The translations under genes were made by a program, and so were the position numbers. From Haemaphysalis longicornis (taxonomy: Eukaryota > Arthropoda > Arachnida > Ixodida > Ixodidae), in NCBI GenBank assembly GCA_013339765.2, contig CM023449.1:205617422-205681421 (forward strand): a stretch of 64,000 nucleotides of DNA, in the 5' to 3' direction. Below are positions 1 through 11,350 of this stretch, one piece after another (the first letter of the stretch is position 1; each line of letters starts with the position of its first letter). Below the pieces are notes generated by a model. That model made no database searches and was not told where the DNA came from. It worked only from the letters and a program-made list of their open reading frames with translations.

Positions 1-868
1 CCTCACAACCCCTAGTGGCCTCACATTGACTTTTAACCTAATCCATGACTCACATGACTGTCTCATGACTATGACCAGGAAGCAATTTTTAACTTGTCTC
101 ACGCGATTCCACTCATCAAGACCTTTAATTTGATACCCCACAAGCCCTAGTGGCACCACTTTGACTTTTAACCCAATCTATGACTCATATGACTGTCTCA
201 TGACTATGACCAGGAAGCAATTTTTAACTTGTCCCACGTGATTCCACTCATTAAGACCTTTAATTTGATACCTCACAAGCCCTACTGACCTCACACTGCC
301 TTTCAACCTAATCCATGACTCACATGACTGTCTCATGACTATGACCAGGAAGCGAATTTTACTTTGTGCCCCATGATTCCACTCATCGAGACCTTTAATT
401 TGATACCTCACAAGCCCTAGTAGCACCATTTTGACTTTTAACCCGATCTATGACTCATATGACTGTCTCATGACTATGACCAGGAAGCAATTTTTAACTT
501 GCCCCACGTGATTCCACTCATTAAGACCTTTAATTTGATACCTCACAATCCCTAGTGGCCTCACATTGACTTTTAACCTAATCCATGACTCACATGACTG
601 TCTCATGACTATGACCAGGAAGCAATTTTTAACTTGTCCCACGCGATTACACTCATCGAGACCTTTAATTTGATACCCCACAAGCCCTAGTGGCACCACT
701 ATGACTTTTTAACCCAATCTATGACTCACATGACTATCCCATGACTGTGACCAGGAAGCAATTTTTAACTTGTCCCACGTGATTCCACTCATTAAGACCT
801 TCAATTTGATACCTCACATGCCCTAATGACATCAATTTGACTTTACCCAGTCAATGACCACTAATTAA
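1..868. repeat. 135-bp satellite array with 270-bp dimeric higher-order unit
   Basis: Units begin at 1, 136, 271, 406, 541, 676 and 812. The first five are exactly 135 bp and the sixth is 136 bp. The array decays into AT-rich sequence by about 868 and probably runs off the left edge. Each unit carries CATGACTGTCTCATGACTAT, then GACCAGGAAGCAATTTTTAA, then TTTAATTTGATACC. Odd units share one variant set (TGGCCTCACATTGAC, CTCACATGACTG) and even units another (GGCACCAC, CTCATATGACTG), so the homogenised unit is a dimer. Because 135 is a multiple of three, the minus strand stays open for long stretches. This is a by-product of the period and not evidence of a gene. Confidence 0.95.
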
Positions 869-897
869 TTAATTAACCTAAATTTTACGTAATTAAA

Positions 898-1207
898 ATG
901 AACGCGCGTCGCCCGGACCTAGTTTCTGGCAAAAAATGTGCGTGTCACGTGACCAACATCATCACGGTAACGAGCGGTTGCACTTTTAAACTGCACGTAA
1001 ACACGCGTGCTCCACATTCACACGCCAGGAAATACCCAGTTCAGTTTTGCGATTTTCTTCCGCTGGTGGCGCTGTTGAACGGCGCCAGCAGCGCCACCTG
1101 TCCCACGTTCGGGCCCCTATTGTATAAATACAAGAACTTGTAGAATAAATTTTCAGTTGAGTGTTGTTGCCTTGTGTGTCTTGTCTCTCGCACTGTAGTT
1201 ATATCAC
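898..1207 (+). mobile_element. Putative solo LTR (U3-R-U5-like) with core promoter
   Basis: After a GC-richer upstream part containing a 10-bp inverted repeat (GGTGGCGCTG at 1065-1074, CAGCGCCACC at 1089-1098), there is TATAAATA at 1123, AATAAA at 1144 and an arthropod-type initiator TTCAGTTG near 1152. The order TATA, polyadenylation signal, pyrimidine-rich tail ending ...ATCACA fits an LTR. I could not find a second copy, a convincing primer binding site after 1207, a polypurine tract or a target-site duplication, so a cellular promoter is the alternative. Confidence 0.4.
1123..1157 (+). promoter_or_regulatory. Pol II core promoter: TATA box and TCAGT initiator
   Basis: TATAAATA begins at 1123 and the A of TCAGT lies about 30 bp downstream, the canonical TATA-to-start spacing in arthropods. 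The predicted start is near 1154. Confidence 0.5.
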
Positions 1208-3879
1208 AAAGAATTAGGGCGGGATGGGCGCAACCGCGAGCGTTGCGACGGCCTCACACGCTCGCGTCACGAGCTCGTTCTGGCGATGGGAGTCTGCCTG
1301 GCCCAATGCCTCCATCCACTGGTCAGGGAAATTAAGGGGGGGGGGGCGGGGAGGGGTAATGGGTCATTTCCAGAATCCGACATTTGGTGTTTGACCGTGA
1401 CACTTTCACCGCTGCGGGGTAGAGTGGAGATTAATAGAGCAAAGCGTGGATGTGATGGATGACTGCTATACAGGGTGGAGTTTCCGTCTGTAGTTGACGC
1501 CAGAGGTGTTCTTCATAGAGAGTGAGAAGCGGCTCCTAGACCACGTGCCTTGATGCGTAGCCATGCGCTAAGCGTTCGATATCACAAGCTTAAACGCGGT
1601 AGCAGAGAAAGCGGGCCGTACGCTATAGCACACCGCCGATGAAGTAAGGGAGCCGATGAACGCAGCCAAGCAAGAAAGCAGACAGGAAGCAATATCTTCC
1701 ATCGCCATCAACTTTCCCAATGCATGGCCGCAGGAATGAACAGCGGCGCAACACGTGGGAGGCAGGTCGAAGCCTTTCGAAATTGCGACACGGAAACTCA
1801 TCGCGAATAAGTTCGCGTCAAGCAACGAGAAGACGAGGCCCTTCAAGAACGCGGTGCGGAAGCAAATTGTTCCAAACGTTCAAGTTGACACTAATGTCAT
1901 TACCCTCATTACCGCTTAGGAAGTGTTTAGGTGCCGACGAACATTTTAGAGTTATTCTACCATGCAAGCAGGAGACAGCCGTGTTCGTAAGATTTTTAAA
2001 AAAAAGTACAGGATTACACCCACGTCGTGGCCTAATCCCAGCGTGACGGATGCAATCGCCAATCATAACATTTGCTCAGACGTCAATAATGTTCTGGGGA
2101 GACCTAAGGTTTTCTTGTGTGTGATGGAGGGGAGCGTTGCGGTGAACATCTATCTCTTACACGCGGATCACGTCAATTGTCTTAGAGCGCAAGGTCTCCC
2201 AACGAGAATTCTTTCGCAACACAGTTGGTATCTTGAATGTAGGGTGGCAAATTCTGTCGAGCCTATGTTGAACCCTTTCCGCTTCAGAGAACTGTCACAA
2301 GGCCTGCAAGCAGGTTTGCATGGAGGCAAATTGGTGCAATATTTAAGGTGCATGAGGCTAACTAATCATGGATTCGCACGCGCGCTCGTAAAGTAACAAC
2401 CCCGGATTTTAGTTACACCTTGCACTGTAATATACTAGATAAAATACAATGAGGAACGCGCTTTGTACCTGCATCTGAGTAATGGCAAGTGCATCTGTCC
2501 GTCTGTCTGTGCGCATACAAGCACACGAGCGAAAACACATGGGCTCACCAGTTTACGGACGGGAGACAAGCGCAGTATCTTGTAGGAACTTGTGCCGGGT
2601 TCAGACTGTTGCCGCAACCATCGTAGTATAATTTTAAAGAATGACGTAATTTCCACTCTCAGCCAACCGAACTGCGTGACATGCCGCTGTTTTACGTCCA
2701 TAGATCATGATATGACTTTTGCGTTGGTAGTTTGAACATAGCCTAATACAAGACAACAAAATTAGCGAAACATAAATAACATTGAAGCATCGCCTCTCAA
2801 AAGAGATGCTAGCAGCGCCGATGGTATTGGTGCGAGCCCGGCGCCATGCCCCTGGAGCGAACCTGAGAGAGCGGTGGCTAGAGAAACGCGTATAAGAAGG
2901 CAGCGAAGGCCGGAAAAGAGAACCCAGGGTATACAACTACGCACTGACTCCCAATGAGCACATTAGGGGATGTGGCGTTGTGGACATAAGTGATCATTAT
3001 ACAGGTGGCTATATTAGATTTCCACACAAAATCGAAAGGGGCACTTGTAGCATTAATTTGCAGTGACATTTTCAGCATCACTGTAAATATTGGTCGCACT
3101 GTTTAGGACATTACCTTGAAAGGTATTGAAATGACGACACACAATAAGATTATTGTAGTTCGATAAATTTAAGGTTTTTGAACAACTTTTGAATGGGGTG
3201 AGAAGTTGTACTGGTTAATTACCACCTGTCGTGATTCCCTCACAGACCTGCCACGGTTGACTCCAGCCCCCTGCAAGCAGAAACTTTAGCGACATTTTTG
3301 CCAAAAAATGTTCAGTCACCCCAAGCAACGTTGAAAAGGCTAATATCAAAACGATGATTTTATATGCTGGAATTGGCCAGAATGTCGGACTAAAGACAGA
3401 CAAAAGTCATGATGTAACCTACTATGATTCTTGGGCCTTTATTTGCGTTCTGAGATCTGATGCTGCACCAGAAAAAAAATTTATTTTATTTTTCCACGAT
3501 CTGTCACCCCCTGTTAAAAAAGAAGAAAAACAAAAAAAAATGATGCTTGACAGTGATTCTCAAACGGTGTTCTTTGGTCAATGATCGAGTAATCTGTGGC
3601 CTAGCCAAAACTTCAATGTTAGAGGACAAGTTCTGGTACTGTGGACCTATCTAAATGGACGAAACTTCTCGGCACCAAAATTCAGTGAGATGAGTTGTGA
3701 GTCCTGAAACGAGTCGTGGAACTTCTCGCGTATTTTTACAACAAACGAAAAAAGTGCGCACCAGCGAAATATTACCGGCAGCAAGGGTTACGAGTTTTAT
3801 CAGTGCGACAGGAAGGACGAGACGGTGGTGGCACACTTTTGCTATAGCGCATAGCATCCCGTCCTTCCCCAAAAATGTT
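1208..3879. other. No recognisable gene
   Basis: There is a G-rich run near 1336-1360. A 144-codon plus-strand open frame at 1962-2396 resembles nothing I know, and its length is within chance for this window. An A-rich patch lies at 3470-3540. Confidence 0.5.
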
Positions 3880-4667
3880 CAAACAAATTTGGAAACAGTT
3901 TGGGCCTACGCTATTTTCGCTAACACAAAATTTATCATTGGTGCCTGTTATCGCCCTCCGAATGCGTCAGAAGGCTTTGTTGAGGAACTACATGATCTTG
4001 TAAATATTCTCGCCTCTCGGTTTCCTTCTTCGCAGTTAGTTCTACTGGGTGATTTCAATTTCCCAAATATAATCTGGTCTCGCCCGTCTCCAAATCTGAA
4101 ACTGTTTTTTACGCAATCACAGAATTTTTTAAAATCTTTGTTCGTGTTTTCAACTAACTCAAGTGGTCACAGACCGACTAGATGCTTCCGCGATTCTTCT
4201 AGCACGCTTGATTTAATTTTGACGACTAACCCAGATATGTTGTCAAACATAAACTACCTAATTGGACTCTGTGATCACTACCTACTGCACTTTGCCTTTA
4301 TTACCTGTGCCCCACACAGTATAAACACAACGAAAGTAGTTGTGGACTACAGTAAGGCAAATTTTGCTGCTATAAATGCTGAACTGGCTATCTATCGCGA
4401 CACACATCTTGCAGAATTTCATCAGCGGAGCGTGCAAGAAAACTGGTATTTATTTTGTGCCAAAGTGAACGAACTTATATCTGCACACGAACCAAAGAGG
4501 CGAAATAAATGTAATTCTAGCGTGCCGTGGTATACCAAATCGCTGTCCAACTTGATGACAAACAGAAACGTCTATTCCGTATTGCAAAGCTAGCTAAGCG
4601 AGCGTGGCCTCATGTACCAGTTAAGAACAATGCACTTATCGTTGGCATGTCTCATGAGCCGGTTTAG
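3880..4667 (+). mobile_element. Non-LTR retrotransposon endonuclease fragment
   Basis: A 298-codon open frame (3697-4593) contains an apurinic-type endonuclease/exonuclease/phosphatase domain from about residue 60. CYRPPN lies at residues 84-89, LLGDFN (catalytic Asp/Asn) at 116-121, SSTLDLILT at 168-176 and CDHY at 192-195, where most relatives have SDH. In LINE proteins this domain nicks the target DNA that primes reverse transcription. The first 55 or so residues do not look like element sequence, so the element is 5' truncated. Near 4558 the frame shifts by one base, and a second frame continues with a basic linker (QKRLFRIAKLAKRAW) to a stop at 4665. No reverse transcriptase follows. It resembles CR1/Jockey-type elements, but the clade is not settled. 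It is a dead copy. Confidence 0.85.
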
Positions 4668-5672
4668 AAGGTGTCTGTGACTGCAAAAAAACCTAAAATA
4701 GATTGCACCCCGGGTACGACGAATTCGGTAAAGACGAACCCCATGGTCAACACGAACAACAATTCCCTCTCTCGTAAAATTCGCAATGGAAGAAACCTCC
4801 GCTAGAACGAATTTCTGATACTACGAACCAATTTTCACGATCCTCTCAAGTTCGTCCTAAGGAAAGTCGAGTGCACTGAAAATAATATTTAAAGTTGTTT
4901 TGTAGATAGAAAAGCAAACACCAAAAGTTTTGTCTGGGAGGGATTCGCTTAGAATGGTCACGCAAGGCGAACAAGAAAAAAGAATTTACTCCCTTTTTCT
5001 GGTTTTGGCTTCAGGAGCGATAACAAGCCATGTGGAGCCTAAGCAAGTAGGAGAGGAATGCTTCTAGCTACTATGGCGGAACCCACGACGGTACGCGATC
5101 GCAGCGACAGATTTCGCTCTAGTAGTAAGAAACTTCATGTTCTATCTTCAGGGGGGCGCGTGCTTCTGGTCGTCGCGTCGCCGTTTCAAGTTGGCGGTGA
5201 TGGCGTCCTTCCGTGGTCGCTTGATGAGCCCGGTTGACAGCGGCACCCACGGAATACCGCCGAATGCGCCAAGGGACGCTCTCCAAAGAACGAGAGAGAG
5301 AAAGAAACAAAACCGCGGTCCCCCCCTGGAGCGCTGCCACTCGCATTACATTTAACACTACTTTAAATTTTTTTGCCTACATCACTCACAAGTTTCACGC
5401 GGAATCGAAATTCAAAACAGTGCAAAAAAAAAAAAAAAAAGAACGGACAAGAAACGACGACACACGGCACTGACGATCAACTGGTTGGTTTATTCTCCGG
5501 TTTGCGAAATATACCAAAGGAAGGAAGGCGAGATGGAATCATGATAAAAAGTAAGTACAACAAACAATACACAGAAAGCGCGAGAACTATACACGTGCAT
5601 TGATTACAATGGGAGGAAGGGTAAAGAGCCTTGCAATATAACACGTGGTGCAAGGCGCGAGGCAAGGAAAGG
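4668..5672. other. No recognisable gene; poly(A) tract
   Basis: Contains a 17-base A run at 5424-5440 and GC-richer DNA at 5090-5340 without a convincing coding frame. Confidence 0.5.
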
Positions 5673-5833
5673 CAACTGATTGATTGTAGGGTTTAACGCG
5701 CCGACGCAACTCAGGCGATGAGGCGCGCCGTAGTGGAAGGCTCCGGATTAATTTTGACCACCTGGGTATCTTTAACGCGCGCCGAAATCTCGTACACACG
5801 GGCGTTTTTGCTTTTCGCCTCCATCAGAAAAAG
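5673..5833 (-). mobile_element. tRNA-SINE (Ruka-like), 5' truncated copy
   Basis: The reverse complement matches the body of the complete SINE at 9701: CTGATGGAGGCGAAAAGC, then the ACGAGATTTCGGCGCGCG segment, CCAGGTGGTCAAAATTAATC and the tail GGGTTTAAC...CAATCAATC. The tRNA-like head is missing. The tail is only two CAAT units. Confidence 0.9.
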
Positions 5834-6916
5834 GCAATCCTATACAGTGCAGCTTAGTTTTTTTTTTTAGCGAATCGAGATGAAGTTTGGTTTTTCTTTT
5901 GCGCTGTTTCGAATTTCAGTTAGTATGCTCCAATTCGCCAAAATTACCGTTCTAACGCGGAAATTCCCCGACCGTCACTGGAACTGCGGCGACATTATGC
6001 GTCATTGCAAAAAGAAAGTTACCCTTTAAAATGCGTACATTAGGGAATCATCTGCAAGCTTCATTTTATTCAAGAGGCGGTTGCGACACTAAGCAACGAT
6101 AGTCTCGTCTAAATGTTATTAGAGGAGGTCCACCTGCTGCTAAACGACTTTCTCCCAAGGTTTCAAGACCATCGACCCGTTGTGTTATATATACCGCAGT
6201 TGAAAACCATAAGCAGCCTCGTCACGTCTACACTACACGACAGTCAGCCGACGATTTCACAGGCCTGTCCGTGATGACACTGGTCTCGTCGTTTTTAATA
6301 GCCTACGGGATTGAGCCATGTCGACACGACACGGAGCGAGCGTGTGTCGACACAATTGCGAACGTGAGCTGAAAAGGCAGACTCTTTGGCAAAGCAAACG
6401 TTAATACCAAATGTAAAGCCCTTGCGCGGAGCCGTTGCAGCAACCATTGCTTTAGTTAAGTCCTTGTCTCTGTGAATTTGTACACTTTAAGGGGCATTGA
6501 AGTAGGTTCCAAAGATTGTCCGGCTACCTTACCACGCTAGAGTCCAGAATGCGTGCGCCACGTCGGGAGTTTGCTCGGCTGATTTACAAGCATTTTTATC
6601 GGGAAAAGTGCGTTGCACTTTCGACTACATCGCGCTAACGACAGAGCCCATTTGCTGACACCGCCTTCTACTACACAGTATCAAGTCCGTAGAAATAAAT
6701 GTAATAAATTTCCTGCATACTTAGTTGGAATAATCTGTGCGAGAGCAAACATAAAGTCCGACTGTAACGATGAATTGGAAGAAAATGTAGAAGTTTTAAA
6801 GCTGCGATAAATGTGGACCAGTGCCACGCCATCAGTGCCGTGTTTTTGTGGCAACTGCAACCGGCGCCGGGTCTTTTTTTGTTTTCGGTGAGCAACTAAA
6901 CATAAAAAAAGATTCT
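5834..6916. other. No recognisable gene
   Basis: A small perfect 9-bp inverted repeat (TGTCGACAC at 6319-6327, GTGTCGACA at 6344-6352) is the only structure seen. The rest is unremarkable. Confidence 0.5.
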
Positions 6917-7103
6917 TTTATTGATTGATTGTACGGTTTAACGCACCGACGCAACGCAGGCGATAGGGCGCGCCGTTGTGGAGGGCTCCGGATTAATTTT
7001 GACCACCTGGGGATTTTTAACGTGCGCCGAAATCTCGTACATACGGGCGTTCTTGCTTTTCGCCTCCATCAGAAAATCGGCCGCCTCGGCCGGGCATGTA
7101 CAG
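6917..7103 (-). mobile_element. tRNA-SINE (Ruka-like), head-truncated copy
   Basis: The reverse complement matches the SINE body and the very end of the tRNA-like head: CCCGGCCGAGGCGGCCG at about 7079-7096 corresponds to CCCGGCCGCGGCGGCCG in the complete copy. Truncation falls just after Box B. The 3' tail is ATTGATTGATTG on the plus strand. Confidence 0.9.
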
Positions 7104-9688
7104 TCATTGTCAAAGTTTTCTAGGCCCGGCCGAAAGAGCGCAGGCCGCCAAGAATTCAATGTACAGCTCACGCCCCGACAAACTTTGAAACGTTTTATGC
7201 CCGAAAGGTAGAGAAAACACCTTCCTTTCTTACTTTGATAAAATATTTTAGGACATTTAAAGTTAAAGCTTGTGCTTTGAATTCTTTGTGATCGGGAAGG
7301 CTCAGGATTGGACTAGAAAATTTTGACAAAAGGTGTATACGGCGGTCGTGACAGAGTCCGTGCAAGCTACACGCACGAACCGGTTCTTCGTCGTCAGAGG
7401 CTTGAGCCCCAGCGCCATGTTCTGCTGCTAGCTTCTTGATGCTTTCATAACAACATAATGAAATAAACTTGTGTGCCCGGAATGCTCCACAATGAGATTT
7501 CGCGACTTAACTTCAGTGTCCTGGGAAAACAATGCACCAGTTCTAGAAAAAGAAAAGAAATAGGACCATAGACTGTTAAACAACTTTCTTTTTAAGCACT
7601 ATGGTGTCAACTTCCCTCTTTGGTAATAGAAATATGATTTTAATGACTCTTTTGCTCAGAAAGGGTTCTCGAGGAAAAGCATCCTAGAGGGTCTACGAAC
7701 CGATGCAGAGCAATAGGTGAAGGCACCTTTTTTGCTATTGTAAAACTCGTTTAAAAAAACTGAGGGCGCAGCCCAACAACGTACCTACGGCATCCACCGT
7801 AAAAAAAAGAAGGTTACTTCGAAGTTAGTTCAAGTCAAAGCAATTATAAACAATCTGGGCTTCTGAAAATTGCAGAAGTAGGGGTAATCCGTCTTTACAT
7901 AAAATATTAAAGGGTCCTCGGGCCTTTAATTCACTAGCTGCATCGAAATTGTCTGGGGTGGCTTTTCTTAACTTTTTACACAGTGGCAGCTGTTCACTGA
8001 GACAAGTCCTCAACCCAAGCGATGCATACGGTAGTTGTATTGCCGTTTAGCGCTTAGCACACTGCTAGGGGAGGGGGTGAGGGGAAGCAAAGGCGTTAAA
8101 ATGCGTCTAGCAGTAAGGTGATATTACCAGGTATTCGCAGTATCTAGATGCCCAGAAATCGATGAGGACTGAGTAGCGATCCTCATCCTCGCGTTAACTA
8201 CTGAGAAAGGGCACAGGTCGTTACAGTGAAAGTGCTGCCGAATTTTCCGTAGTTGAAAGGGTGTCGGCAGAAACCATTGTGTCGGCCGATTCGCAATGTT
8301 TCCTTAAAATCGTCTTGTGTAATGCACCGTCCTTTAAGGTTCGGAGCAGGAGCTAATTCCGCCGTTGTTTTCGGTTGCGAATACCTTGGCTAGAAGAGCG
8401 CCGTGCTGCTATTAGGCAATTTAGAAAATAATGCAGACGGGAAGCTGAAAGAAGCATGACGTGTATTCTGTTGTCCAATTAAGTGGCGAAGATAATACGC
8501 AACCGATATTGTGAACCAGATCTAGCATATTAAGTACAACGAGTAAAGAAATCCCGTAATAAAAATAAACAGTTCAATATTTGAGCCCTTGTGCTTTACA
8601 ATCAACTTTTAACCAACTTTTCGTACACTGTGTTGAACAGCTTGGTAGGAACGTGAAATATTAAGGTTATTTTCTCATGAAAGTGAAGCTCAAACTGCAT
8701 TAGGAATAGTGCTACGACCAGCGCAAGCTTCATGTGAATTCCTGGATTTTTTTGTGGTGTTTACGTGAGTTAAAAGAACATGCTCGCAATCTGCATTTAC
8801 GACGGAATGATCGTCTACAGGCCTAGCGACAGGGACAAAAAGGGGTATTTTGCATACATATTCTTGTAGGCGGCTTCGGCGTGCCATACGCTCTTGCATG
8901 ATGACCGATCAAATTCACAACGCACCATCTGCGAATGCCGTATTCGTTATTTCCACTGAAACGTGCGAACATGTAAGGAAATTTAGCGGCAGCTTCAGTA
9001 TACGTTCTCAACTTTTTGTACTTCCAGTCGTTTAGAAGTTACGGCAAAGGGAGTGCTTTGATGAGATGTTTTCCAAACATGGTGAAAACATCCGGTGGGG
9101 ACCACAGGCATCATTGCAGTAACCCCAGATCTCCACAGACAGCTGTTGAAGGCACGGCTACAATACCAGAGTGCTTTCACGCATGAACAGCAAGTGCTCC
9201 CAGAACGCATCTTTTGAGCTACCACCAGGCAAAACGTGCATGTACGAGTGGTATTGGATACGTCTTGCCCTGTCTGTAAGTAACGGCCGACTTGCTAACT
9301 AACAAATGCCCCTAACTATGTGGAAAAAAAAGGCTAACCCTGATATTCTAAATCCTCATCTATTAGAGCTTCCCAGTTAAGGAGGTCCTTGAAATCGATT
9401 TCCCCATACATAAGCATAGCGAATCCTCCCCTCAAATGAGAGGAGGGAGCAAATAGAGTGGAGAAAGGGCACAGAAAACGGTCCTTAAAAGTATTCTTGG
9501 AGGGAACTTAAAACTTCATCACTCGGCAGGGTCGCTAACATGTCAAAAAGCACAATCTTACTTTACCGTGGAGTTCTGTTTACCTCTAACCTAACCTTGT
9601 CCGAACACAAACTGAAACCCGCTGCGGAAGAATCAAAAGCACTTGGCTACGTGACAAGAAACCCTTTCTGATATGCCCTCACCATCTG
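7104..9688. other. No recognisable gene
   Basis: Only short, unrelated open frames of at most 76 codons; no splice-bounded coding segment or repeat recognised. Confidence 0.5.
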
Positions 9689-9711
9689 AAAAGGGCCTAC
9701 ACCCGCCGCGG

Positions 9712-9722
9712 TGGTTCAGTGG
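9712..9722 (+). promoter_or_regulatory. SINE Pol III promoter Box A
   Basis: TGGTTCAGTGG matches the Box A consensus TRGYNNANNGG. It lies 33 bp upstream of Box B, a normal tRNA-type spacing. Confidence 0.9.
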
Positions 9723-9755
9723 CTAAGGCGTTGTGCTGCTGAGCACGAGGTCGCG

Positions 9756-9766
9756 GGTTCGATTCC
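9756..9766 (+). promoter_or_regulatory. SINE Pol III promoter Box B
   Basis: GGTTCGATTCC is a perfect match to the Box B consensus GGTTCGANNCC. It is flanked by a GC-rich stem like a tRNA T-arm. Confidence 0.92.
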
Positions 9767-9926
9767 CGGCCGCGGCGGCCGCTTTTCTGATGGAGGCGAA
9801 AAGCAAAGACGCCCGTGTGTACGAGATTTCGGCGCACGTTAAAGATCCCCAGGTGGTCAAAATTAATCCGGAGCCCTCCACTACGGCGCGCCTCATCGCC
9901 TGCGTTGCGTCGGCGCGTTAAACCCT

Positions 9927-10060
<134 letters not shown>

Positions 10061-10068
10061 GGGCCTAC

Positions 10069-10707
10069 GAGACCTTCGTTGGAGGCAGGCTATAATACGC
10101 ACGTGCTATTGAGAACGCTCAGGGGTCCACCTAGTCGACGCCATCGAATCGGTTAAAGTCGAGCATCCCGATTCATCAACGTCTTTTCTCAATATTACCG
10201 CCATTTTGTAGTCACCGACTTCGCATGTCCTCCTTGGCAGCTGTACGCAAAATTGGTACCATACGCCTCGTACGCAAATTGCGCAATGACTTCAATCACC
10301 TTGGCACTTGGCTTGTGCTCACACCGCTCCGTTATTCACGTCGTCTGTTCAATTCCGCGAACACTCGAAGGTTGCATGGGTCTGCTAACGCGCATAAAAT
10401 AATTTCTACCACTTGTCAATAAAACATAGCTACCAGAATCTGTAGTCCGCAAACGCGGCCCTGTTGCATTTAAGGAATGACTGTCACTTGACTTTGATAT
10501 TTATTCATCAAGAATACCTATACTTGTTACCAGCTTCCTGCTTGGTTCTGTCTGTGTAATAAAAGTATTCTGTAAAATTTATTTATAATTATTTCACGTG
10601 CTGTAATGCAACTTCTGCTGCTTGCACTGCTTTTAGTATGTTGTTACCGCCCCCCACCCCTTCTGTAACGCCCCAAGAGGAAGGAACTCTAAATGTTGAG
10701 TGAATAA
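10069..10707. other. No recognisable gene
   Basis: AT-rich DNA without recognised features between the SINE and the RTE fragment. Confidence 0.5.
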
Positions 10708-11350
10708 TGTTCCTCGGGACAGCACAGCGATTTGAGATAGGTGGCGAGGGAGTGGAAGTCGTAAGCAAATTTATCTACTTAGGCCAAGTTGTGACCCCCG
10801 GATCCCAACCATGACGCAGAGATAATTAGACAGACAAGAATGGGGTGCAGTGCATTCGGCAGGCATTCTCAGATAATGAATGGCAGAATACCATTGTCCC
10901 TCAAGAAAAAGTGTATGACAGCTTCATCTTACCGGTACTCACCTACGGGGCGCAAACTTGCCGGTTCACTAAGGGGGTTCAACTTAACTTGAGGACGACT
11001 CAGCGAGCAATCGAACGCAATGTTGTAGGTGTAACATTAAGGGACAAGAAGAGAGTGGAGTGGGCCAAGGAACAAACGAGTGATAAGGACATACCAGTAG
11101 AAATTAGACGAAGAAATGGACGAGGGCGGGGCATGTAATGCGAAGGCAACATAACCCTTGGTCATTAAGGGTTAATGGTTAAGAAGGCAAGCATGGCAGG
11201 GAGCGAAAGAAAGTTGGATGGGCAGATGAGATCAAGAAGTTTGCGGGGACAAATTGGTCGCAGTTAGCACAGGACCGGGAGAATTGGAGAGTCCTTGGCT
11301 TTGCAGAAGGCGTAGATAGGGTGCTGCTGCTGCTGCTGATGATGATAAAA
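10708..11350 (+). mobile_element. RTE-clade LINE, 3' end of reverse transcriptase ORF
   Basis: Reading from 10708, several frames give the RTE thumb and C-terminal region in order: EVVSKFIYLGQVV (about 10760), then an open frame at 10845-11138 with SFILPVLTYGAQT, LRTTQRAIERNVVGVTLRDK and VEIRRRNGRGRG, then WADEIKKFAGTNWSQLAQDR near 11220-11280. The copy ends with a CTG/ATG trinucleotide tail and ATAAAA (11323-11350), as RTE elements often do. At least three frame changes and one in-frame stop make it inactive, and the endonuclease and palm domains are absent. RTE elements of the BovB type are known to have moved between ticks and vertebrates; I cannot tell from this fragment whether it is BovB or another RTE. 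Confidence 0.9.

Noticed and set aside
178..699. Two 83-codon minus-strand open frames with nearly identical repeated peptides
   Set aside because: They are the satellite read in a frame kept open by its 135-bp period. There is no splice site, promoter or codon-level selection visible.
1208..1235. Primer binding site after the putative LTR
   Set aside because: AAGAATTAGGGCGGG does not resemble the 3' end of a common primer tRNA with confidence.
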